A DNA stretch of 64,000 bases from Neorhodopirellula pilleata. GTDB taxonomy: Bacteria > Planctomycetota > Planctomycetia > Pirellulales > Pirellulaceae. The stretch lies in contig NZ_SJPM01000016.1 in assembly GCF_007859915.1 (NCBI RefSeq), positions 53,445-117,444 on the forward strand, given 5' to 3'. The translations under genes were made by a program, and so were the position numbers. Shown here piece by piece: positions 18,804 through 26,385 of the stretch (position 1 is its first letter; every line of letters starts with the position of its first letter). Under the pieces are notes generated by a model that was given only the letters and a program-made list of their open reading frames with translations, had not been told where the DNA came from and did no database searches.

Positions 18804-20351
18804 TCAGTTTGTGAGTTGGTCGTAATCTTGTTTGGTCATCCAGTGCAGATCATCCCAGTACGGCGTGTCGTTGGCTTGTAAAGGCCCAGCGGTGGTGCGG
18901 CCTTGCGCGATGATTTTGTTGATTCGTGCGGTCAACTGCTGAACCGTTTCAGGATGCTGATCGGTGACGTTCGTCGTCTCAGATCGATCAGCGTCTAAGT
19001 CGTAAAGCTCGACTCCATACTTGCGATTGGGCAGGACCAGTTTCCAGTTGCCGCTCGTGATGGCATAGCGACAAGGTTCCCCACCGTTTCCATGAGTGAT
19101 CAGTGGCTTGCGGTCATAATCCGCCGTCGCATCCAGCAGCACCGACGCAAAGCTCTCACTGTCCGCTCCGGCATCAGGTGCCAGTTCGGCGCCGACGATA
19201 TCGGCGAACGTCGCCAGCAAGTCGACTTGTCCCACGGGCTTGTCCCATTGTCGTCCGGGATCCTTGATCCCGGCGGGCCAACGCACCAAAAACGGAACGC
19301 GATGCCCACCCTCGTACACGGATCGCTTGCCGTCTCGCAAGCCACCGCGACTATCGTGATGGTACTCCTTGATGCGTGCGTCCCAGACCTTTTCCGGCCC
19401 GTTGTCACTGGTGAAGACGATCAGCGTTTGATCGTCTAACCCATTGCGTTTTAGGAAATCGAGAACACGACCAACGTGATGATCCGTTTCAACCAAGAAT
19501 TCCCCATACGCACCACACTCGCCTTTGCCTTGGAACTCGGGTAGCGGGCAAATCGGGAAGTGTGGCGATGTGTAGGGCAAGTACAAAAAGAACGGCTTGC
19601 CGACTTTAGCATCCGCAACCTTTCCACTCATCCACTCGATCGCCCGATCGGTGAAACGAGTCAAACATTGGTTGTCGATGAAATCTTCAGAGACCTCCAT
19701 GCCATTCTTCGGATCATAGGGCGGCATGATGCGATAGTCTGACGAGCGCGGGTTCTTTTTTTTGCTGGTGTAAAGTGTCGGCGGCACCTTCGCATAGCGA
19801 CCTTCAAACCACGCCAACACGCCATAATTCAGTGAAGCGGGGACGCCAAAGAAGTAGTCGAATCCCTTATCCAGCGGCATGTCCTTGATCGGCTGCGACC
19901 AATCGCGATCGGTTTTTGTGCCAGGAAAATCCATGCCCAAATGCCACTTCCCAACCATCGCCGTGTGGTACCCGTTGTCTTTCAACAAAGTCGCCAAGGT
20001 CACTTGCCCATCCCGGATCAAACACTCGCCTTCGGCCCCCATGACGCCTTCTTTGCGAGTCGTTCGCCATGGATAGCGACCGGTCAGCAGTCCATATCGT
20101 GACGGGGTGCATATCGAGTCCGCGCTATGGCCGTTGGTAAACACGATGCCTTCTTTCGCCAAACGATCCATATTGGGCGTTTGCACCTTGGCGTGCGGGT
20201 TGAGTGCGCTGACGTCTCCATATCCTTGGTCATCGGTGTAGATGACGATGATGTTTGGTTTAGTCAGGCCAGACTTGGCGTTCTCTGCATGAACAACCTG
20301 AAAGCTCAACAGCAATGTGACGAACGTCAAGAATACAAGATGGCTGGGCAT
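18804..20351 (-). CDS. Sulfatase (type I, CTPSR)
   Basis: Secreted sulfatase of about 515 residues. The start is the ATG at 20351, giving the signal peptide LVFLTFVTLLLSFQVVHAE. An upstream TTG at 20432 would overlap the previous gene and is unlikely. Motifs: KPNIIVIYTDDQGYGDVSAL, CTPSRYGLLTG with Cys81, VGKWHLGM, FTSDNGPEKVW and GVELYDLDADRSETTNV. Close in type to its neighbour at 20417-21883 and to 28505-30070: all share the CTP(S/T)RYG motif and a C-terminal (I/Q)xxGR(T/S)TAG tail, so these three are probably one subfamily. Confidence 0.95.
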   Translation of the reverse strand: MPSHLVFLTFVTLLLSFQVVHAENAKSGLTKPNIIVIYTDDQGYGDVSALNPHAKVQTPNMDRLAKEGIVFTNGHSADSICTPSRYGLLTGRYPWRTTRKEGVMGAEGECLIRDGQVTLATLLKDNGYHTAMVGKWHLGMDFPGTKTDRDWSQPIKDMPLDKGFDYFFGVPASLNYGVLAWFEGRYAKVPPTLYTSKKKNPRSSDYRIMPPYDPKNGMEVSEDFIDNQCLTRFTDRAIEWMSGKVADAKVGKPFFLYLPYTSPHFPICPLPEFQGKGECGAYGEFLVETDHHVGRVLDFLKRNGLDDQTLIVFTSDNGPEKVWDARIKEYHHDSRGGLRDGKRSVYEGGHRVPFLVRWPAGIKDPGRQWDKPVGQVDLLATFADIVGAELAPDAGADSESFASVLLDATADYDRKPLITHGNGGEPCRYAITSGNWKLVLPNRKYGVELYDLDADRSETTNVTDQHPETVQQLTARINKIIAQGRTTAGPLQANDTPYWDDLHWMTKQDYDQLTN

Positions 20352-20416
20352 GGCTACAGTCGATCGCGATGTTATGGGTTGGTACGACAAGTTTGATGGA
20401 AGCCGAAAGACCGCTA

Positions 20417-21883
20417 CTAACGCGATTTCCAAAGCTTGATTTTTTCCAGATCGTTGGTTGCGGTTGATCCCGCTGTGCTGCGACCGCGCTGCACGTCTGC
20501 TTCGAGTTGCTTGAGCAACTTTGCAGCGATCTCGGGCTCTGATGTGTACAGGTTAGTGGTTTCACTTGGATCGGCTTCAAGATCATAGAGCTGTGCCTCG
20601 GGGCTGTCTTTGGCTGCGTCCTTCTCAGTCGGTTTACTCCATCCTCCCGAAGCCTTCGCCAAGCAGAGCTTCCACTTTCCTAATCGGTAGGCAAAATGAC
20701 CGCTGATGGAATGATGAATCACGCCGGCGCGGGTCGAAACAATCGGCTCGCCCTTGAGTGCTGGGAGAATGCTGACACTATCCTCAGCCGATCCTTCAGG
20801 AAGGGATTCGCCCATCACGTCGGCGCAAGTCGCGAACAGGTCCGTCAAACAAATGGTTTGAGCGTTTGTCGATCCCGAAGCCACCACACCTGGCCAGCGA
20901 ACGATAAACGGTACCCGGTGTCCGCCATCCCAGATATCCGCTTTGGAACCGCGCAGGTTCGCACTAGGATAATGTCCGTACTCATGTAAAAGGTTGAAGT
21001 TGGCCGCCTTGGAACAACCGTTGTCGCTACTGAAAATTACCAGCGTATTGTCGCGAAGCCCATTTCGATCAATCGCTGCGAGTATCTCGCCAAACCCCGC
21101 ATCGGTCTGCATCACAAAATCAGCATAGGGGCTAATCCCGCTTTTTCCTTGCCACTGCTTCGAAGGCACGATCGGTGTGTGCGGCGAACCCAAAGGCACG
21201 TAGAGAAAGAAAGGTTGGTCTGCAGCAGTCTTTGTGCGGTCATCGATATACTCGACCGCTTTGCGCGTCAGTCTCGGCAGCATGTTGATTTCATCATCAT
21301 GAGCGATCACTTCGTCATTCTCGATCACGGCCTTCATGTCGCCTGCATGATGAAAACCGTGATAATAATCGAAACCACGGCTGATTGGACCATCAGGTAC
21401 CTTGCTTCCTACGCTAGCCAGACCGTTTTTCTTACCTCGCTTAAGAGTGTCTCCCGTCGCCGCATCCTGATAATCGAAATTGAGGTGCCATTTTCCAACG
21501 ATCCCCGTGTGATAGCCCTGCGACTTCAGGAATCCGGAAACGGTCGGACGATCTGGGGCAATCAGACACGGCTTGAATCCTTGCACCACACCGCTTTGCA
21601 ATTCAGATCGCCAGCTATAACGTCCCGTCAACAAACCGTAGCGAGTGGGTGTGCAAACCGATGAACCGGAATGTGCGTCCGTGAAAATCATTCCCTCTCT
21701 CGCGAACCGATCGACACTGGGCGTTGGGATCTTTCCTCGCTCGGGATTCAAACACTGAACATCGCCATAGCCGAGGTCGTCGCAAAGTACGACAACAATG
21801 TTGGGTTTTGCTGCCTCAGCGATACAGCTAACCAAAGCCGCGAAGATCATCGCCATCAAGGCGACAACCATATGTTGATTCAT
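20417..21883 (-). CDS. Sulfatase (type I, CTPTR)
   Basis: Secreted sulfatase, 488 residues from the ATG at 21883 (signal peptide MVVALMAMIFAALVSCIAEA). The frame is open to 22102, but that part lies inside the upstream gene. Motifs: KPNIVVVLCDDLGYGDVQCL, CTPTRYGLLTG with Cys77, VGKWHLNFDYQ, FSSDNGCSKAANF and a tail VQRGRSTAGS. It is strikingly similar to the sulfatase at 28505-30070 (SSDNGCSKAANF versus TSDNGCSKAANF; RGSKADIWDGGHRVPF versus RGSKADLWDGGHRVPF), indicating duplication within the locus. The gap to the upstream propeller gene is 23 bp. Confidence 0.95.
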   Translation of the reverse strand: MNQHMVVALMAMIFAALVSCIAEAAKPNIVVVLCDDLGYGDVQCLNPERGKIPTPSVDRFAREGMIFTDAHSGSSVCTPTRYGLLTGRYSWRSELQSGVVQGFKPCLIAPDRPTVSGFLKSQGYHTGIVGKWHLNFDYQDAATGDTLKRGKKNGLASVGSKVPDGPISRGFDYYHGFHHAGDMKAVIENDEVIAHDDEINMLPRLTRKAVEYIDDRTKTAADQPFFLYVPLGSPHTPIVPSKQWQGKSGISPYADFVMQTDAGFGEILAAIDRNGLRDNTLVIFSSDNGCSKAANFNLLHEYGHYPSANLRGSKADIWDGGHRVPFIVRWPGVVASGSTNAQTICLTDLFATCADVMGESLPEGSAEDSVSILPALKGEPIVSTRAGVIHHSISGHFAYRLGKWKLCLAKASGGWSKPTEKDAAKDSPEAQLYDLEADPSETTNLYTSEPEIAAKLLKQLEADVQRGRSTAGSTATNDLEKIKLWKSR

Positions 21884-21906
21884 TTTAGAGTTTATCAATT
21901 GCTCGC

Positions 21907-23454
21907 TCAAAATGCGATTTCGATTTTGTCGAGGATGGGTTGAGAGGGGTTTTCGGTGGTGTCCTTGATTTTGATCTCGAACTGAAAACCAAATCCTTCT
22001 GGCAACTCGGATAGGTCTAGCCTTGCGGGTGTCTTCGCGACCTGCTTCGCGAAACCCGGAATGTAGTCGTAGCTTTCCTTCACAGGTGCCCAGTCGGTCC
22101 ACTGGTTGATCGCAGCGTCGTTGTCGGTATCGACGCCAACACGAACCTGCACGTCTTCGACCCAGGGACCTGGGCTGATGAAATCCATTGGTTGCTGAGT
22201 CGCCAGATAGAACTTGCCCTCAGCGAACATGATGTCTGGATCAGGATGTCCCTTTCCGATGTTGCCGCACCACGTGAACTTTTCGTTGATACTGGCGGAC
22301 GTGAACCAGCCAACGCTCATGGACTTGCTTTCCGCGGGATCGCAATCACAGAACAAGTAATAACGTCCTCCAATCGAAATCGCCGCCCAATCGCCGAAGG
22401 CATCTTGTTCCGGTTCGTGGATCTCGTACTCGGCCACGTTGGTCTTGAAACGCTCGGGGTTTTCTTTCACCCAATGCGGATGCTTGTAAGTTCCCGTCTT
22501 GCCCGTCGGTTTTGTGCGTTGATCGACTGGCGGTGCTAGAAGTTTAAAATCTTGAATGCCATCGGGGCTCACCGCATGCGCAGCCAATGGAGAATCCCAA
22601 GCATGGGTTTGTGCGTTGATCGGACTCCAGTCTTCTACGATCAGGTGGAACTTGCCATCCAGGTCTCGAATGATCGCGCAATCTGAACCGTGCGAAGGAT
22701 CGTCGTAAGCCATTCCTTTGTTGTCCCCAGGAATGCCATCGAACATGTCCGCATCGACATAGACGTGAGGATCCTGGTCGTTCGGAAAGTCGTAATAGAA
22801 ATACGCTTGGCCGTCGGCGTACTCCGCCGTCGTCATCCACGCGGACTTCTTTTCGGTGATTGGCCCATGGTGAACCCAATTGACCATGTCCTTACTTTGC
22901 CAAGCGTGATATCCGCCTAGCCTTGGTTTCAAACCTCCGGGCGCATCGAATTGATTTGGAAATTGGGTCGTTTGCAGCGGAACATCAAAACCTTCAAGCG
23001 TTGCTGGCTCGGGGACAAAGCGAGGGCGTTTGGACGTGTCGCCTCTCTTTCGCCCACTGCCATAGCGACCAAACATCCAATAATTATCTGGGCCAAGGCT
23101 CAACATTACCGGAGCGTCACCGAGGTTCACCGGACCAAGATCATCCGTTTGCTCCCAGTTTTGCCAAGCTGGCGACTGCGTTACCGTGATCGACTTGGCC
23201 GACCGCTTTTGGTCAAACGATTTGATCTTGCTCTTCAGAGTGGCCGTTTTGCCAGTCGGTACCGCCATTCCGTCTTGGAACTTCAAGTGAGACTGACTCG
23301 CAGTGCCGTCAAACCAATCGGACTGGCTATCCACGGTCCAACTGTTCTGGGCGCTGGCAGACGGCAGGATGCCCCAAACCCATAGGGCGATGATCGAAAC
23401 AAAGATGGAGGGATTCATTGAAACAGAATTGGGTTGGTTAGGGTGTCGCATCAT
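21907..23454 (-). CDS. Beta-propeller glycoside-hydrolase-like protein, unclassified
   Basis: Secreted 515-residue protein (signal peptide MNPSIFVSIIALWVWGILPSASA). After an N-terminal region of about 110 residues it shows propeller-blade repeats like those of GH43/GH32/GH117: LGPDNYWMFGRYGSG, YHAWQSKDMVNWVHHGP, SDCAIIRDLDGKFHLIVEDW, ISIGGRYYLFCDCDPAESKS and MFAEGKFYLATQQ. Acidic residues suitable for catalysis are present, but I cannot place the family. It starts 3 bp after the GH29 stop and precedes a sulfatase by 23 bp. Likely an exo-hydrolase acting on the same polymer; a non-catalytic sugar-binding propeller is also possible. Confidence 0.7.
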   Translation of the reverse strand: MMRHPNQPNSVSMNPSIFVSIIALWVWGILPSASAQNSWTVDSQSDWFDGTASQSHLKFQDGMAVPTGKTATLKSKIKSFDQKRSAKSITVTQSPAWQNWEQTDDLGPVNLGDAPVMLSLGPDNYWMFGRYGSGRKRGDTSKRPRFVPEPATLEGFDVPLQTTQFPNQFDAPGGLKPRLGGYHAWQSKDMVNWVHHGPITEKKSAWMTTAEYADGQAYFYYDFPNDQDPHVYVDADMFDGIPGDNKGMAYDDPSHGSDCAIIRDLDGKFHLIVEDWSPINAQTHAWDSPLAAHAVSPDGIQDFKLLAPPVDQRTKPTGKTGTYKHPHWVKENPERFKTNVAEYEIHEPEQDAFGDWAAISIGGRYYLFCDCDPAESKSMSVGWFTSASINEKFTWCGNIGKGHPDPDIMFAEGKFYLATQQPMDFISPGPWVEDVQVRVGVDTDNDAAINQWTDWAPVKESYDYIPGFAKQVAKTPARLDLSELPEGFGFQFEIKIKDTTENPSQPILDKIEIAF

Positions 23455-23457
23455 GGG

Positions 23458-25068
23458 TCATTTGCCTCCTTCCAACTCGACGTTCTTCGTGCCTTGAAGG
23501 GCTTTTGAGGCATTGGTCACGAGGGAGTTGGGATGATGTTGTTCTTGGTCCGTCACAATCTCGAACGACCAAGCATACTCGCTGGTGCCAAGATCTGCGG
23601 GTGGCGTAATTTGTAAACCGGAGGGCGTCATCGACCAGTGAACTTGTAATTCGGAACCCAACAAGCGAGCGGCCCGCACTTGATCGGCATTCCATCCGGC
23701 GGTACCGCTGATGGTGAACGGCTTGGTGGGCTTGGTCAGCTTGATCGCGTACAGCTTCTTGCCCTTGGTCGTGAATGCGAGTCGCTCGTCTTTCTGCTCG
23801 CTCTCTTTCCAGTAGCGGGTGCCGTAAATGGCATCGCCGTTAATCTTCAACCAGTCACCCATCGCGCGCAACCGCTCAACCTGCTCGGGAACCAGCGTGC
23901 CGTCGGCTTTGGGACCGATATTGATCAGAAAGTTTCCGTTTCGGCTAATCACTTCCACCATTTCATGGATCACGCTTTCGACCGACTTGTATCCATCCCC
24001 TTCCAAGTAGCCAAATGAACTGCCGAAGGTCGTGCAGCTCTCCCATTTGGGACCGATCACCTTGAGCTTTAGATTGTCCTTTTCCAAGCAACCGACGCCG
24101 TCGGGCCAGTTTCGATTGGCACCCTTGTTGTTCAAATAGACTTCTTGGCCACGGGCCGCGGCATCGTTCATGAAGTCAGTGATCATCGCCCGGAATTGGT
24201 CGTAAAAGTACCGCACCTCGGGTTTGAAAACTTGGGGATCCTTGCGAGTGTCATTGCCGTCACGAGTGAAAATCGGCACATCGTCGATCCACATGAAGTC
24301 CGGCTTGTATTTGGTTTGAATCTCTTTCCAGCGGGCGACGTAGTCGTCAACAAAGGCTTTGTCGAGATCGAACGGGCCGTACAATGTGGCCGCTGCGGGA
24401 ACACGGCGAATCTCTGCGGCAATGTCGGCTCGCGGTTCGCTGTGGACAACATACAGTTCTTTGGCAAAGAAGCCGGTATGACGTTCGCGATGATATGACG
24501 GCGCGTACTTCAGACCGCGTTTCCGCACGGCTATTCCTAGGTCGCCCACGAGGTCCCGCTTTGGACCTTTGTCGACGGCGTTCCAGGGAGTGAGTTCTGA
24601 ATTCCAATTGGCCCAACCGTCGTGGTGCTCGGCGGTCAGCACGACATACTTGGCACCCACGTCCGCGAACAACTCGGCCCAGGCATCGGGATCCCACTTC
24701 TCTGCCTTGAACTCGGGGATGATGTCCTTATAACCAAACTCTGGAGGTGTCGCTCCCCAGCGCTGTTGCATGTACGGATAGTAGTGATCTGGTTCGGCAT
24801 AGAGTAGCTTCGGCACATGTTCGGCATAGCCACGATGGCCCTTCTTGTAGCCAATGACGCTGTATGGTCCCCAATGGATGAAGATGCCGATCTTGCCGTG
24901 ATCAAACCACGTCGGCACCGGCATCGTTTGAAGCGATTCCCAACTGCCGTCATAGCGTGGTTTTGCTATATCTTGACCGCAAGCGATATTGTTGCCCAAT
25001 AGGCCAAACGATACTGAGAGCAGTACTGCCAGCAATCGAAATACGGCTTTAATGACAGAGATTTTCAT
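23458..25068 (-). CDS. GH29 alpha-L-fucosidase
   Basis: Secreted retaining alpha-L-fucosidase, 536 residues, expected to release terminal L-fucose. The GH29 signatures are WFDHGKIGIFIHWGPYSVIG, FADVGAKYVVLTAEHHDGWA and the nucleophile strand KPDFMWIDDVP, with Asp at about residue 260. The barrel is followed by NGNFLINIGPKADGTLVPEQ and the usual C-terminal beta-sandwich. Signal peptide roughly 1-31 (LLAVLLSVSFGLLGNNIACG). It is near the head of run B, followed at 3 bp by the propeller gene. Together with GH95 genes and sulfatases it argues for a sulfated fucan as substrate. L-galactosidase activity cannot be excluded. Confidence 0.95.
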   Translation of the reverse strand: MKISVIKAVFRLLAVLLSVSFGLLGNNIACGQDIAKPRYDGSWESLQTMPVPTWFDHGKIGIFIHWGPYSVIGYKKGHRGYAEHVPKLLYAEPDHYYPYMQQRWGATPPEFGYKDIIPEFKAEKWDPDAWAELFADVGAKYVVLTAEHHDGWANWNSELTPWNAVDKGPKRDLVGDLGIAVRKRGLKYAPSYHRERHTGFFAKELYVVHSEPRADIAAEIRRVPAAATLYGPFDLDKAFVDDYVARWKEIQTKYKPDFMWIDDVPIFTRDGNDTRKDPQVFKPEVRYFYDQFRAMITDFMNDAAARGQEVYLNNKGANRNWPDGVGCLEKDNLKLKVIGPKWESCTTFGSSFGYLEGDGYKSVESVIHEMVEVISRNGNFLINIGPKADGTLVPEQVERLRAMGDWLKINGDAIYGTRYWKESEQKDERLAFTTKGKKLYAIKLTKPTKPFTISGTAGWNADQVRAARLLGSELQVHWSMTPSGLQITPPADLGTSEYAWSFEIVTDQEQHHPNSLVTNASKALQGTKNVELEGGK

Positions 25069-25124
25069 TTGCGAAGAATTTTTTGAGAATGAGTTTAGCT
25101 GGACAGCCCCCCAAGATCGACCAC

Positions 25125-25361
25125 TTACAATTCTTTGGCTTTCGCTTGCTCTTTGGCTTTTCGCCTTTGAGCCGCGCGGTCCTTCTTGTCACTCGGTTGC
25201 GATCCAGTCGTCCGCTCAGGATTGCCGAGACACCCATAGTCGCCGTACGCCAAATCGTCGGGCATCACGATGATGATGTTGGGCTTTGATGGCTGAGTTT
25301 CCGCTATTGCAGAAAACGGCGTGAAAAGGACAAGTGCGATCGTAGTGAAGAGGTGTTTCAT
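25125..25361 (-). pseudogene. Sulfatase collapsed by in-frame internal deletion
   Basis: A 78-residue open frame from the ATG at 25361. It has a normal sulfatase start: signal peptide HLFTTIALVLFTPFSAIAE, then KPNIIIVMPDDLAYGDYGCL. Just after GNPERT it switches to a Lys/Arg/Ala-rich C-terminal tail (SDKKDRAAQRRKAKEQ), which resembles the extreme C-termini of some planctomycete sulfatases. The whole catalytic middle, including the CxPxR motif, is absent, so some 400 codons are gone without breaking the frame. It is the first gene of run B, 56 bp before GH29, so it may still be translated into a short secreted peptide. Frame is open upstream to 25427. Confidence 0.8.
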
Positions 25362-25686
25362 AGAAGCAAGAAACCATGTGGGGGCATTGGCGGGGTCGGC
25401 ATCAAACCGAAGAATCGACGCACGCATCGTAACTCAATACGCTAACCATGCGGTGAATGACGCAAGAGAAATCTTGACCGATCGAGCACTGTCGAATAGT
25501 TCATTAAAGCTTGCAGGGCTGTCTTGACAATTACAATTAGCGACACGGCACTAACGAAATGCGACAAATGCTGAGCAAATCAAATTCATTCGTTTGCTGA
25601 ACAAATCCAGTGCGCCTTAGCATATATTACCGATCGGTTCACTGATTACTGTCTATCAAACTCTTGCTTTCCGCCATCCAAATCGA
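25362..25686. other. Divergent promoter region between two collapsed sulfatases
   Basis: A 325-bp AT-richer gap between the minus-strand remnant (start 25361) and the plus-strand remnant (start 25687). It contains operator-like site 3 (25539-25566). A TTGACA at about 25525 could be a -35 box, but I see no convincing -10 partner at the right distance. No gene seen. Confidence 0.55.
25539..25566. promoter_or_regulatory. Tandem 21-bp-spaced operator-like motif, site 3
   Basis: Direct repeats TAGCGAC (25539) and ATGCGAC (25560) are 21 bp apart. Between them the sequence ACGGCACTAACGAA closely matches site 2 (41469-41496): 23 of 28 positions are identical over the element. It lies 178 bp upstream of run B (start 25361) and 120 bp upstream of the plus-strand remnant at 25687, the right place to control both directions. 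Conservation and spacing are seen directly; regulator binding is inferred. Confidence 0.65.
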
Positions 25687-26080
25687 ATGCGTATCCACCT
25701 CAAACTTTTCGTTCTGCTTGCAAACCTTAGCGGTACCCTTGCTGCTGACGATTCTCGTCCCAACATTGTGATCATCATGGCAGATGACCTGGGCTATGGT
25801 GACGTTGGCTGTTACGGCGCGACGAAGATCAAAACGCCCAATATTGATCGACTGGCTGGTGAAGGCATGATGTTTACCGATGCACATACCGCTGCGTCGG
25901 TCTGCTCTCCGTCGCGTTACGGTTTGATGACTGGCCGACCAGCAGAAACTTCATAGCCTTTACGACCTGTCGACTGACGAGGGTGAAACCAATGATGTTG
26001 CGAGAGAGCATGCCGACATAGTCAAAGATTTGGCAACAGCGTTAGACAAAGCACGCGAGGATGGCCGAATCCGGCACTAG
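25687..26080 (+). pseudogene. Sulfatase collapsed by internal deletion (plus strand)
   Basis: Starts as an ordinary sulfatase: signal peptide LKLFVLLANLSGTLAA, RPNIVIIMADDLGYGDVGCY, and CSPSRYGLMTG with Cys73. Right after TGRP the reading frame meets a stop at 25954-25956. In the next frame a typical sulfatase C-terminus follows: LYDLSTDEGETNDVAREHAD and on to REDGRIRH with stop at 26078-26080. Thus N- and C-terminal ends are joined with about 350 codons lost and a frameshift. It is one of only two coding regions pointing in the plus direction within the GH/sulfatase cluster. Confidence 0.88.
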
Positions 26081-26385
26081 CGGCGGAACAGGTTGCCAGT
26101 TCTGTCCGACCGGTAACGAATCGATCGAAGTCGAATTGGCAGAATGTTAACCGCCGAAGGTTTTCGTCCGCCGAGCGTTTTCCTGTTTGTTTGATTGTTT
26201 CAAACAGTGAACTGAACTCGCTACAGTCGGATTCTAGACCAACAAAAGAGACTCCTCTCGGCAAACGCCAACATCTTCACCCTCCCCGAACGCAGTTTGG
26301 GGAGGGTCGAACCAGCGAAGCGAAGTTCGGGGAGGGGCAACCAGTGTGGACTCGCATGTTGACAACTTGCCTTTCAGAAAGTATG
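26081..26385. other. Convergent intergenic region with repeat
   Basis: A 305-bp gap between the plus-strand sulfatase remnant and the stop of the minus-strand sulfatase at 26386. Apart from the CCTCCCCGAAC repeat at 26281-26338 I see no gene or RNA in it. Confidence 0.5.
26281..26338. repeat. G/C-rich inverted and direct repeat
   Basis: CCTCCCCGAACG (26281) pairs with TTTGGGGAGGG (about 26296-26306) across a short loop. A second GTTCGGGGAGGGG copy follows at about 26324, so either copy can pair with the first arm. It lies in a convergent gap, where it may serve as a bidirectional terminator for the remnant on the plus strand and the sulfatase on the minus strand. No T-tract is evident. Confidence 0.5.

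Noticed and set aside
20352..20432. Longer start for the sulfatase at 18804
   Set aside because: The upstream start is TTG and overlaps the preceding gene; it would also put 27 residues before the signal peptide.
25520..25550. TTGACA as a sigma-70 -35 box near operator site 3
   Set aside because: No convincing -10 hexamer 16-18 bp away in either orientation, so no promoter called.
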